Source of the DNA: Candidatus Lightella neohaematopini
GTDB lineage: Bacteria; Pseudomonadota; Gammaproteobacteria; Enterobacterales; Enterobacteriaceae
Assembly: GCA_025728375.1 (NCBI GenBank)
Contig: JAOBJS010000003.1
Span: 1 to 34,483 of the forward strand
DNA: 34,483 nt
Direction of reading: 5' to 3'
The translations under genes were made by a program, and so were the position numbers. Numbering within the stretch: position 1 is the stretch's first letter; each line of letters begins with the position of its first letter. Below are positions 1 to 9,898 of this stretch, piece by piece. Under the pieces are notes generated by a model that was given only the letters and a program-made list of their open reading frames with translations, did no database searches and was not told the DNA's origin.

Positions 1-2
1 AA

Positions 3-1526
3 ATAGCTAAAGATAAAACTAAAAATGAGTTATATAAACTAAAAATGATGTCACCTATATCAGCAGAGGCTACTGTTGTAAGAAGTTACATAGATTGGAT
101 GTTAGCAATTCCATGGAGTAAACGTAGTAAAATAAAAAAAGATTTATTTGTAGCTAAAAATATTTTAGATAATGATCATTATGGTTTAGATCAAGTAAAA
201 GAATATATACTAGAATATTTGGCTGTACAAAATAGAAGCAATAAAGTAAATGGATTAATATTATGTTTAATAGGACCACCTGGTGTAGGTAAAACTTCAT
301 TAGGTAAATCAATAGCAAAAGCTACCGGAAGAAAATATATACATATGTCTCTTGGAGGAATGAGAGATGAAGCTGAAATACGTGGTCATCGCAGAACATA
401 TATTGGATCTATGCCGGGAAAATTAATACAAAAAATCTCCAAGAGTAAAGTAATTAATCCTGTATTTTTGTTAGATGAAATTGACAAAATATCTTTTGAT
501 ATGAGAGGTGATCCTGCATCAGCTTTATTAGAAGCATTAGATCCAGAGCAAAATAAAACATTTAATGATAATTATTTAGAAGTTGATTATGATTTATCTC
601 ATGTTATGTTTATTGCAACTGCTAATTCTACCAATATAATACCACCTTTGTTAGATAGAATGGAAATAATTAGAATTTCTGGATATTCTGAAGAAGAAAA
701 ACTTAATATTGCAAAAAAATATTTAATACCTAAGCAAATTAAAAAAAATTCTTTAAAAGACAAAGAATTACATATAGATGATAATGCAGTACTAGATATT
801 ATTAGATACTACACAAGGGAAGCAGGAGTTCGTAATTTAGAACGGGAAATATCAAAAATATGTAGAAAAACGGTTAAATTAATATTAACAGGTAATGATA
901 TTAATAATATTAAAATTAATAATAATAATTTAAGTAATTTTATTGGTATAAAAAAATTTAATTTTAAGTATAAAAATAACAAGAATGTAATAGGACAAGT
1001 AAATGGATTAGCTTGGACTGATTCAGGAGGTGATTTATTAATTATTGAAACTACTTGCGTATTTGGTAACGGTAAATTAGTTTACACTGGATCTTTAGGA
1101 AAGATTATGCAAGAATCAATAAAAATTGCTCTTACTGTTGTTAGATCAAATGTTAATAAATTTAAAATAAATCCAACATTTTATCAAACAACAGATATTC
1201 ATGTACATGTTCCAGAAGGAGCTATACCTAAAGATGGTCCTAGTGCTGGTATTGCCATATATACTGCTTTAATATCTTCGTTATCAAAAAAACCTATTAA
1301 AAGTAGTATAGCTATGACTGGAGAAATTACATTAAATGGAAATGTACTGCCTATTGGCGGTTTAAAAGAAAAATTATTAGCTGCTCATAGAAGTGGTATT
1401 AAAACTGTTTTAATACCTTGTGATAATCAACATAATTTAAAAAATATACCAAAAAATATCTTAAACAAAATTGATATAAAATTAGTTAATTCTATTGATG
1501 ACGTAACCAACTTAGCATTAGCATAA
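3..1526 (+). CDS. lon: ATP-dependent protease Lon (partial, 5' end outside the window)
   Basis: The frame is open from base 3 (IAKDKTKNELYKLKMMSPISAEATVVRSYIDWM), so the ORF-track start at 45 is internal. Walker A GPPGVGKTSLGKSIAKATGRKY, Walker B FLLDEIDK, and catalytic-Ser motif PKDGPSAGIAI are present. Confidence 0.97.
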   Translation: MAKDKTKNELYKLKMMSPISAEATVVRSYIDWMLAIPWSKRSKIKKDLFVAKNILDNDHYGLDQVKEYILEYLAVQNRSNKVNGLILCLIGPPGVGKTSLGKSIAKATGRKYIHMSLGGMRDEAEIRGHRRTYIGSMPGKLIQKISKSKVINPVFLLDEIDKISFDMRGDPASALLEALDPEQNKTFNDNYLEVDYDLSHVMFIATANSTNIIPPLLDRMEIIRISGYSEEEKLNIAKKYLIPKQIKKNSLKDKELHIDDNAVLDIIRYYTREAGVRNLEREISKICRKTVKLILTGNDINNIKINNNNLSNFIGIKKFNFKYKNNKNVIGQVNGLAWTDSGGDLLIIETTCVFGNGKLVYTGSLGKIMQESIKIALTVVRSNVNKFKINPTFYQTTDIHVHVPEGAIPKDGPSAGIAIYTALISSLSKKPIKSSIAMTGEITLNGNVLPIGGLKEKLLAAHRSGIKTVLIPCDNQHNLKNIPKNILNKIDIKLVNSIDDVTNLALA

Positions 1527-1795
1527 TTATAATAAATACTAATCATAATTTTTTACTAAAACTAATTTTAATATGTTGGTATTTGTTTCAAATATTGAAA
1601 ATAAAAATTTTTATATTAATTTACAAATAAAAAGTATAATATTAATTTAAATTTTAATGATAATAAATAAGAATAACTAATAATTATCAATAATTAAAGT
1701 GCGTATTAATTAATAGTTATAATTATTGATAATGTTAATTTCTATTGAAAAATTTATTAAAGTATCTATATTTTTTAAAATTATTGGATAATACA

Positions 1796-3535
1796 TTGAG
1801 ACTATTTAAACAATTAAAATGGTTTTTCTATCGAGAATGGCGCCACTATACTGGAGCTATAATAATATTGTTTCTAATAGCTTTATTACAATTAATACCG
1901 CCAATTATGGTTGGTAATATTGTTGATACTGTATTATTAAAATCTTATAATCAATTATATATAATATATATTATAATAATAATGATTATTATTGCAGTTA
2001 TTGCTTACTGGTTACGTTATGCTTGGAGAATATTGTTATTCGGATCAGCTTACAAATTAGCTGTTGAATTACGTAACAAATTATATTACTTATTAAGTAA
2101 TCAATCACCAGAATTTTATTCTAATTATAGAACTGGAGATTTAATAGCTAGAGCAACTAATGATGTCGATCGTGTTGTATTTGCGGCTGGTGAAGGAGTA
2201 TTAACATTAGTAGATTCTTTGGTAATAGGATGTTCTGTAATATTTATTATGGTATTAAAAATAGATTGGAAGTTAACTATATTATCATTAGCTCCTATGC
2301 CAATAATGGCATTTATAATTAATAACGATGGTAAAAAATTACATCAATATTTTCGTTTAGCACAAGCATCATTTTCTTTATTAAATAGTAGGGTTCAAGA
2401 AGATCTAACTAATATAAGAATGATTAAGATATTTGGTATCGAACAAAGACAATTAAAATATTTTACCGATATAGCAATAGATACTAGTAAAAAAAATATG
2501 GATGTTGCTCTGATTGATTCAAGATTCGACCCAATAATTTATCTAACTATAGGATTATCTAATCTACTAGCCGTATTTGGTGGTAGTTGGTTAGTAATTA
2601 ATAAACAAATGACATTAGGGCAACTAACTAGTTTTATTATGTATTTAGGATTAATGATTTGGCCAATGCTAGCACTAGCTTGGATGTTTAATATTGTAGA
2701 ACGTGGTAGTGCAGCTTACACTAGAATCGATCAGATGTTAAATGAATCTTATAAGATTATTGATGGTAAATTAAATTTACCTAGTTGTCAGGGGGATATA
2801 ATTTTAAAAATTAAAAAATTTTCGTATCCAAAAACCAATAAAATTGTATTAAATAATATTGATTATATTATTAAAGCAGGGTCAATTATAGGTATATGTG
2901 GTCCTACTGGTTCTGGTAAAAGTACCTTATTATCATTAATTTTAAGAAATTTTGATTTAGAACACGGTGAAATATTGTATCACAATATACCATTATATTC
3001 ATTAATATTAAATAAGTGGAGAAATAAATTATCTGTAGTTAATCAAAATAATTTTTTATTTTCCGATAGTATAATAAATAATATTACTTTAGGTAGACAT
3101 AATATTAATTTTAATGATATAAAAAAAGTTACAAATATGGCTTGCATACATCAAGAAATTATTAATTTACCTAATGGTTATTATACTAAGGTAGGAGAAA
3201 GAGGCATGATGTTATCTGGAGGACAAAAACAAAGAATAGCTATAGCTAGATCTTTATTATCAGATTCTGCTGATATACTAATTTTAGACGATGCGCTATC
3301 TGCAGTAGACACAGAAACTGAAAATCAAATACTTAGCAATATACATAAATGGAAAAAAAATAAAACATTAATTATTATTAGTCATAAATTAAACTCTATA
3401 AAGCATGCTGATCATATTTTAGTATTTAATAATGGTAATATAATAGAACAAGGTACACATTCTTTTTTATTAAAACAATCTATATGGTATAAAAAAATAT
3501 ATCATTATCAACAACTGAAAGCCACTCTTAAATAA
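1796..3535 (+). CDS. mdlA: Multidrug-resistance-like ABC exporter half-transporter MdlA
   Basis: The ORF track starts at 1745. The residues from TTG 1796 (LRLFKQLKWFFYREWRHYTGA) match the E. coli MdlA N-terminus as recalled. Walker A GPTGSGKS and signature LSGGQKQRIAIARSLL are present. Confidence 0.93.
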   Translation: MRLFKQLKWFFYREWRHYTGAIIILFLIALLQLIPPIMVGNIVDTVLLKSYNQLYIIYIIIIMIIIAVIAYWLRYAWRILLFGSAYKLAVELRNKLYYLLSNQSPEFYSNYRTGDLIARATNDVDRVVFAAGEGVLTLVDSLVIGCSVIFIMVLKIDWKLTILSLAPMPIMAFIINNDGKKLHQYFRLAQASFSLLNSRVQEDLTNIRMIKIFGIEQRQLKYFTDIAIDTSKKNMDVALIDSRFDPIIYLTIGLSNLLAVFGGSWLVINKQMTLGQLTSFIMYLGLMIWPMLALAWMFNIVERGSAAYTRIDQMLNESYKIIDGKLNLPSCQGDIILKIKKFSYPKTNKIVLNNIDYIIKAGSIIGICGPTGSGKSTLLSLILRNFDLEHGEILYHNIPLYSLILNKWRNKLSVVNQNNFLFSDSIINNITLGRHNINFNDIKKVTNMACIHQEIINLPNGYYTKVGERGMMLSGGQKQRIAIARSLLSDSADILILDDALSAVDTETENQILSNIHKWKKNKTLIIISHKLNSIKHADHILVFNNGNIIEQGTHSFLLKQSIWYKKIYHYQQLKATLK

Positions 3536-3553
3536 AATAATCTTGGAAAGATA

Positions 3554-5293
3554 ATGAATAATTGGAAAAATCTTTGGTCTACTTTAAAAAGATTATTGAA
3601 TTATAGCACAAATCATCAAAAATCAATAATTATTGCTATACTTATGTTATGTCTTGCTTCATTAGACGAGGTAACTGGTACAATGATTATTAGTTATTTT
3701 ATAGATAATTTTTTAACTAGCCAAAAATTATCTATATTTATTATAATAATGCTATTAATAGCATTTGTTATATTACAAATTAAATCTGTAATATTACGTT
3801 ATTATCAATCCTTAAAATTTAATAAAACTTCTATAGATATTGTTCAACAACTAAGAATTGATTTAATGAATACAGTTTTAAGACAACCAATTAAAATATT
3901 TGATAATAAATCAGTTGGACAATTAATATCTTGCATTACTAATGATACAGAAGTAGTAAAAGATCTATTTCTTACAGTAATATCATCAGTATTACGTAGT
4001 GTAGCTTTAATTATTGCTATGTTAATAGCTATGTTTTTATTAAATTATCAGTTAGCTTGTGTTTCATTATTATTATTTCCTTTAGTATTTTTAGTAATGT
4101 GGTTATATCAATATTATTGTACTCCGATAGTTAGAAAACTACGTTCTTATGTAGCAAAAATTAATAGTTTTTTTAACGAAACTATCAGTGGTATGTTAAT
4201 TATACAACAATTTTGTCAACAAAAACGTTTTGCAAATAAATTAAAAAGAGCTAGTAATATACATTTTAAATTACGTATGTTGACTCTAAAATTAGATGGT
4301 TATTTATTACGTCCTTTACTAAATTTACTTTTTTCTATTCTTTTATGTAGTATCTTACTTATTTTTAGTTTTAATAAACAACTAATTAGTGTTGGTATAT
4401 TATATGCCTTTATTAATTATTTAAGTAGATTAAATGAACCATTAATAGAACTAACATCTCAACAATCTATTATTCAACAAGCTATAGTAGCAGGAGAACG
4501 TATATTTAAATTAATGGATAGTCCAATACAAAAATATGGACTAGATAATAAATTACTTAATAATGGTAATATAGTTATAAAAAATTTAAATTTCTCATAC
4601 AATAATAATATAAACATACTTAATAATATAAATATTATTATACCTGATAAATATTTTGTTGCTTTAGTTGGGCATACTGGTAGTGGTAAAAGTACTTTAG
4701 CTAATCTCATAATAGGTAATTACCCAATTAGTAAAAATACTATATTTTTGGATAATAGGTCAATTGAAACTCTAACTCATAAAGTAATTCACAATGGTAT
4801 ACTAATGGTACAACAGGATCCAGTTATTATGGCTGATACAATATATGAAAATTTATCACTTGGTAGTAATATTAAAGAGCATGATATATGGACTATACTA
4901 AAGCAAATTAAATTAGCATCACTAGTACATTCTTTACCTAATGGACTATTTACTAAACTTAGTGAATATGGTAATTCTTTATCTGCTGGACAAAGACAAT
5001 TATTAACATTAGCAAGAGCTTTAATATTACATCCTAAAATACTAATTTTAGATGAAGCAACTTCTAATATTGATTACGGTACGGAATTAGCTATTGCAAA
5101 AGTAATTAATAAAATTCGCAAGAATTTGACACTAATCGTTATTGCTCATAGATTATCTACCATTATTCATGCTGACAAAATAGTAGTCTTACGTAAGGGT
5201 AGTATTATAGAATGCGGAACACATGATTTTTTATTAAAAAAACGTAATTATTATTATAAATTATATAAATTACAAAAATTTAACAAAATATAA
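3554..5293 (+). CDS. mdlB: Multidrug-resistance-like ABC exporter half-transporter MdlB
   Basis: ABC exporter with Walker A GHTGSGKST, variant signature LSAGQRQLLTLARAL, and ILDEATSNID. Sits directly downstream of mdlA, as in enterobacteria. Confidence 0.94.
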   Translation: MNNWKNLWSTLKRLLNYSTNHQKSIIIAILMLCLASLDEVTGTMIISYFIDNFLTSQKLSIFIIIMLLIAFVILQIKSVILRYYQSLKFNKTSIDIVQQLRIDLMNTVLRQPIKIFDNKSVGQLISCITNDTEVVKDLFLTVISSVLRSVALIIAMLIAMFLLNYQLACVSLLLFPLVFLVMWLYQYYCTPIVRKLRSYVAKINSFFNETISGMLIIQQFCQQKRFANKLKRASNIHFKLRMLTLKLDGYLLRPLLNLLFSILLCSILLIFSFNKQLISVGILYAFINYLSRLNEPLIELTSQQSIIQQAIVAGERIFKLMDSPIQKYGLDNKLLNNGNIVIKNLNFSYNNNINILNNINIIIPDKYFVALVGHTGSGKSTLANLIIGNYPISKNTIFLDNRSIETLTHKVIHNGILMVQQDPVIMADTIYENLSLGSNIKEHDIWTILKQIKLASLVHSLPNGLFTKLSEYGNSLSAGQRQLLTLARALILHPKILILDEATSNIDYGTELAIAKVINKIRKNLTLIVIAHRLSTIIHADKIVVLRKGSIIECGTHDFLLKKRNYYYKLYKLQKFNKI

Positions 5294-5306
5294 AACTATT
5301 AATAAA

Positions 5307-5329
5307 TTACATCAACTATTATGATGTAA
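5307..5329 (+). terminator. Perfect 8-bp hairpin downstream of mdlB, possible degenerate terminator
   Basis: TTACATCA-ACTATTA-TGATGTAA, 14 bp after the mdlB stop. No U-tract follows (AATAAATAATTA). Confidence 0.35.
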
Positions 5330-5351
5330 ATAAATAATTATTAATAATAAA

Positions 5352-5381
5352 TTGACAGTTATAATCAATTTATTTTAATAT
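5352..5381 (+). promoter_or_regulatory. Candidate sigma70-type promoter of ffs
   Basis: Consensus -35 TTGACA (5352-5357), 18-bp spacer, -10-like TAATAT (5376-5381), 8 bp before the predicted RNA 5' end. Confidence 0.6.
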
Positions 5382-5389
5382 AGTACTCA

Positions 5390-5493
5390 GGATAATTGGT
5401 GTTATTATATTATCTATTTATATAAATCCAGTCAGGTCTGGGAAGAAGCAGCTGTAGTATATTTGTGATAGTGATAGTAATTACTAATTATCC
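5390..5493 (+). ncRNA. ffs: 4.5S signal recognition particle RNA
   Basis: Core CCAGTCAGGTCTGGGAAGAAGCAGC closely matches E. coli CCAGGTCAGGTCCGGAAGGAAGCAGC. The terminal stem GGATAATTGGT/ACTAATTATCC pairs over 11 bp (one G-U) and encloses about 104 nt. The location downstream of mdlB fits enterobacterial order. Confidence 0.93.
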
Positions 5494-5652
5494 AAATAAT
5501 TTTTTATATAAATTGTAGATGATGTTTTATATTAATTATCATCAAAATAGATATTTATTTTAGAAAGCAATTTTTGTCGTTAATTTAGATATTATAATTA
5601 ATTATATTAATACATAATATTATTATTTATAATAATTTTGGTTATTTATATT

Positions 5653-6204
5653 ATGCTCTTAGAGCAAGAAAAATTAGCATTAATTAAAAAAAATATAATA
5701 TCAGTTCCGAATTATCCTAGACCTGGTTTATTGTTTAGAGATATTACTAATTTAGTTAAACATCCATGCGCATATGCTGCTAGTATATCATTATTAACTA
5801 ATTATTATCGTAATTATAATTTAAATAAAATAGTTGGTATAGAAGCTAGAGGATTTTTATTTGGAGCTCCATTAGCATTATCATTGGGATTAGGATTTGT
5901 TCCAGTAAGAAAACCAGGTAAATTACCTAGAGAAACAATAAGTGAGAATTATATATTAGAATATGGTAATAATAAATTAGAAATACATAAAGACTCTATT
6001 ACTCCTGGTGATAAAGTATTAATAGTAGATGATTTACTAGCTACTGGAGGAACAATATGTGCAGTAGCTAAATTAATAAGGAGACTTAATGGTATAGTAA
6101 ATAATGCTGCTTTTATTATTAATTTAATTGAATTAGGAGGAGAAAATATATTAAATAATATTGGTATTAAGAATTATAGTTTATTATTATTTAATAATAA
6201 TTAG
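5653..6204 (+). CDS. apt: Adenine phosphoribosyltransferase
   Basis: PRPP-binding motif [14 protein letters not shown] and the [13 protein letters not shown] segment. The ATG at 5653 fits family length better than the TTG at 5638. Confidence 0.96.
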   Translation: MLLEQEKLALIKKNIISVPNYPRPGLLFRDITNLVKHPCAYAASISLLTNYYRNYNLNKIVGIEARGFLFGAPLALSLGLGFVPVRKPGKLPRETISENYILEYGNNKLEIHKDSITPGDKVLIVDDLLATGGTICAVAKLIRRLNGIVNNAAFIINLIELGGENILNNIGIKNYSLLLFNNN

Positions 6205-6231
6205 TATTTATATTACACCAATTTAATTTAT

Positions 6232-7308
6232 ATGATTTATAAACCACTGACATTAAAATGGCGTCCTAGATGTTTTAATGATTTAATAGGCCAAGATCAC
6301 ATAGTTAATGCTTTTACTAACGCATTTAACTTAAATAAAATTCATTATGCATATATTTTTTCTGGTTCCTATGGTATAGGAAAAACTACAATAGCTAGAT
6401 TATTAGCTAAAAGTTTGAATTGTATTAATAATAGTATAAATATTTGTGATACATGTGATGCATGTGTAGAAATACAAAATAATTGCTTTATTGATTTAAT
6501 AGAAATTGATGCTGCATCATCTTCTGGAATAGATAATATTAAAGAATTAATAGATAATGCTCAGTATTTTCCGGTAAAAGGAAAATTTAAAATCTATTTA
6601 ATTGATGAAGTACATATGCTATCTCGTAGTAGCTTTAATGCTTTATTAAAAATACTAGAAGAACCTCCTTCACATGTTAAATTTTTATTAGCTACTACTG
6701 AATATAATAAAATACCAAAAGTAATTACTTCTCGTTGTTTACATTTTAATTTATTAAAAATAAGTAATGACGAAATTATTTTATATTTAAAAACTATTTT
6801 AACTAAAGAACAAATATTATTTGATAAGCAAGCAATAATTTATATTACAAATGTTGCTAATGGTAGTTTACGTGATGCATTAAATTTAACTGATCAAGCT
6901 ATAGTTTTTGGTAAAGGAAAGATAATTTTAAATATTGTAGTTAGGATGCTTGGTATAGTGGATATTAATCAATTAGTATTAATTCTTGAATTAATAATAT
7001 TAAATGATACTAATCAATTAATTAATACTATTAATAATATATCTACAAACAATATTAATTGGGAAAAATTTTTAACTGATATCTTATTAATACTACATGA
7101 TATTTTATTAATTAAAACTTTATCAAATTACAATATTAATTATAATAAAAACATATTATTTCGTTTAAACAGTATTTCAAAATCATTATCAATTAATACT
7201 ATAAGAAATTATATTGATTTAGTATTAAATGGTTATAAAGAATTATTAATAGTAGATAATAAAAAATTAGTGGTAGAAATAACATTACTAAAATTAATTA
7301 ATTATTGA
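6232..7308 (+). CDS. dnaX: DNA polymerase III clamp-loader subunit DnaX, short form (domains I-III only)
   Basis: LKWRPRCFNDLIGQDHIV, Walker A GSYGIGKTT, zinc-module cysteines (CINNSINICDTCDAC), SRC sensor (ITSRCLHF). Ends at VEITLLKLINY, equivalent to the end of E. coli domain III. Confidence 0.95.
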   Translation: MIYKPLTLKWRPRCFNDLIGQDHIVNAFTNAFNLNKIHYAYIFSGSYGIGKTTIARLLAKSLNCINNSINICDTCDACVEIQNNCFIDLIEIDAASSSGIDNIKELIDNAQYFPVKGKFKIYLIDEVHMLSRSSFNALLKILEEPPSHVKFLLATTEYNKIPKVITSRCLHFNLLKISNDEIILYLKTILTKEQILFDKQAIIYITNVANGSLRDALNLTDQAIVFGKGKIILNIVVRMLGIVDINQLVLILELIILNDTNQLINTINNISTNNINWEKFLTDILLILHDILLIKTLSNYNINYNKNILFRLNSISKSLSINTIRNYIDLVLNGYKELLIVDNKKLVVEITLLKLINY

Positions 7309-7397
7309 TTTTTAGATTATAAAATTATAATATACTAAATATTTTATTAAGAATTTGATATATGTTAATTTATAATTGCAAGTTATTAATATTATAA

Positions 7398-7997
7398 ATG
7401 AATAATAGTATAATAGATAATTTAGTAAAAATATTAAAAACTTTACCTGGTATTGGACCTAAGTCAGCGCAAAGAATTATGTTCTTTTTACTAAGAAATA
7501 AAAAAGTAGGAACTGATTTATACAAATCATTAAATGATGTAATGTTAAATATTAATCAATGTACTATGTGTTTTAATTTTACTACAAAAAATATTTGTGA
7601 TATTTGTTCTAGTCAAGATAGAATAAATTGTAAACAAATTTGTGTAGTAGAAAATCCTGCTGATGTATTTGCTATAGAACAAACAGGTCAATTTTCTGGA
7701 TTATATTTTGTATTGTTTGGTTGCTTATCACCAATAGATGGAATTAGATCTAATGATATTAATTTAGATATGTTAGAAAATAGATTAAAAAAAAATTTGA
7801 TAAAAGAAGTTATTGTTGCTACTAGTTCTACTGTAGAAGGTGAAATTACTAGTAACTATATTGCTGGAATATGTAAAAATTATAATATTGTTGTTAGTCG
7901 TATTGCTTATGGTATACCAGTAGGTAGTGAAATAGAATCAATAGATTTTAATACTTTATCTCATTCCATAATTAGAAGATATAAAATTAATTCTTAA
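7398..7997 (+). CDS. recR: Recombination mediator RecR
   Basis: LPGIGPKSAQRIMFFLL, four-cysteine zinc finger CTMCFNFTTKNICDIC, Toprim-like VVENPADVFAIEQTGQFSGLYFVL. Confidence 0.96.
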   Translation: MNNSIIDNLVKILKTLPGIGPKSAQRIMFFLLRNKKVGTDLYKSLNDVMLNINQCTMCFNFTTKNICDICSSQDRINCKQICVVENPADVFAIEQTGQFSGLYFVLFGCLSPIDGIRSNDINLDMLENRLKKNLIKEVIVATSSTVEGEITSNYIAGICKNYNIVVSRIAYGIPVGSEIESIDFNTLSHSIIRRYKINS

Positions 7998-8031
7998 TAA
8001 AGTAAATTATTTATCAATTTAGGTGATTTAT

Positions 8032-9894
8032 ATGAATAAAAAAGAGGTACGAGGTTTCCAATCTGAGACTAAACAAATATTGAATATAATGATTAATTCT
8101 TTATACTCAAATAAAGAAATTTTTTTACGCGAGTTAATATCTAATGCATCAGATGCAATAGATAAATTAAAGTTTTTAATGTTGTCTAAACCTGAATTAT
8201 ATAAATATAATAATAATGATTTTTGTATTATGGTTTCTTTTAATAAACAAGATCGTTCTATTATTATAGATGATAATGGTATTGGTATGAGTTATAATGA
8301 AGTAATAAGTAATTTAGGAACAATTGCTAAATCTGGAACGAAAGAGTTTATTAAATTAAAGGAATTTGAAAATAAGTTAAATAGTAATCTTATTGGTCAT
8401 TTTGGTGTTGGTTTTTATTCGTCATTTATTGTAGCTAATAAAGTTGTTGTACATACTAAGTCGTTTAATGATGTTAATGGTGTGTTATGGGAATCAGATG
8501 GTAAAGATCAATACACTATTGATTATTTAGATAAACCTAATCATGGTACTAGAGTTATATTATATTTAAAAGATAATGAAGAAGAATTTCTTGATTATTG
8601 GAAATTAAAGAATGTTATAAATAAATATTCTGATCATATTCAATTACCAATTAAGTTACAGCATTGTGATAGTAAAAATAATAATGTTTGGAAGCAAATT
8701 AATCAAGCTAAAGCTATATGGACCCGCAATAAAGTAGATATTAAAGATAACGAGTATATAGAATTTTATAAACATATTACTGGAGATCATAATAATCCAT
8801 TACATTGGCAACATAGTTTTATTGAAGGTAAACAAGAATACACTATATTGTTGTATATTCCTAGTAAATTCACATACAATCCTTGGCATAATGAACAAAA
8901 GATTGGTTTAAAATTATATGTTAAACGTATATTCATTATGGATAATGTTAGTAGCTTTTTACCAAATTATTTACGTTTTGTAAGAGGAATTATAGATTCT
9001 AATGATTTACCACTTAATGTGTCTCGTGAAGTTTTACAAGAAAATAAAATAATTAATAAAATAAAAAATAGTATTACAAAAAAAGTACTTATTATGTTAG
9101 AAAAATTAGCAAAAAATAATGAGGATAAATATAAAATTTTTTGGAAACAGTTTGGTTTAATTTTTAAAGAAGGTGTAGCTGAAGATTTGAAAAATAAAAA
9201 ACTATTATCTAGCTTATTAAGATTTTCACATACAAATAGTAATGATCAGTATGATTATATGTCATTAGATATGTATATTAATTGCATGAAACAAGAACAA
9301 GATAAAATATATTATATTATTGCTAGTAGTTATAATTCAGCTAAATATAGTCCACATATAGAGATTTTGAAAAAAAATAATATTGTAGTGCTATTGTTAT
9401 TTGATACAGTTGATGAATGGATGATGAATTATATTAATGATTTTAATGGTAAAAAATTTCATTTGTCTAGTAAAGAGGATGATTTAATAAATAAATATGC
9501 TAATGCTGAAAACATAATACACTTAACAGATCCAGTTGAATCTTCTAATAATTTTATTTATCGAATAAAAAATTATTTAGGTGATAAAGTAATTGATGTT
9601 AAATTTACAAAAAAGTTAGTGACATCACCGGTAGCATTAGTAAGTGAAGATAATAGTGTAACTACTCAAATGGCTAAATTATTAAAAAATACTGGTCAAT
9701 CAACACCAAAAATTAAATATATTTTATTAATTAATTATAAACATAGTATAATTAATAAGATGTCTTGTATAAAAGAAGATGATGAATTTAATCAATGGGT
9801 TGAATTATTATTTAGTCAAGCATTATTAATGGAAAGTAATTATTTAGATAATCCGGGAACTTTTGTTAAAATTATTAATCAATTACTAATTTAA
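8032..9894 (+). CDS. htpG: Chaperone protein HtpG (Hsp90)
   Basis: GFQSETKQILNIMINSLYSNKEIFLRELISNASDAIDKL, GHFGVGFYSSFIVA, LPLNVSREVLQ. ATG 8032 preceded by AGGTG; the track starts at GTG 8023. Confidence 0.97.
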   Translation: MNKKEVRGFQSETKQILNIMINSLYSNKEIFLRELISNASDAIDKLKFLMLSKPELYKYNNNDFCIMVSFNKQDRSIIIDDNGIGMSYNEVISNLGTIAKSGTKEFIKLKEFENKLNSNLIGHFGVGFYSSFIVANKVVVHTKSFNDVNGVLWESDGKDQYTIDYLDKPNHGTRVILYLKDNEEEFLDYWKLKNVINKYSDHIQLPIKLQHCDSKNNNVWKQINQAKAIWTRNKVDIKDNEYIEFYKHITGDHNNPLHWQHSFIEGKQEYTILLYIPSKFTYNPWHNEQKIGLKLYVKRIFIMDNVSSFLPNYLRFVRGIIDSNDLPLNVSREVLQENKIINKIKNSITKKVLIMLEKLAKNNEDKYKIFWKQFGLIFKEGVAEDLKNKKLLSSLLRFSHTNSNDQYDYMSLDMYINCMKQEQDKIYYIIASSYNSAKYSPHIEILKKNNIVVLLLFDTVDEWMMNYINDFNGKKFHLSSKEDDLINKYANAENIIHLTDPVESSNNFIYRIKNYLGDKVIDVKFTKKLVTSPVALVSEDNSVTTQMAKLLKNTGQSTPKIKYILLINYKHSIINKMSCIKEDDEFNQWVELLFSQALLMESNYLDNPGTFVKIINQLLI

Positions 9895-9898
9895 TTTT

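Noticed and set aside
4474-4710. Antisense ORF of 78 aa within mdlB
   Set aside because: Opposite strand of a well-conserved ABC domain. No recognisable motif. Arises from codon composition.
5494-5652. Additional small RNA or riboswitch between ffs and apt, including a hairpin at 5518-5543 (GATGAT...ATCATC)
   Set aside because: Only 6 bp of clear pairing in AT-rich DNA and no known family motif. Could be a weak ffs terminator, but not supportable.
7309-7397. Possible remnant of ybaB between dnaX and recR
   Set aside because: Only 89 bp, with no recognisable YbaB sequence in any frame. Treated as simple loss.
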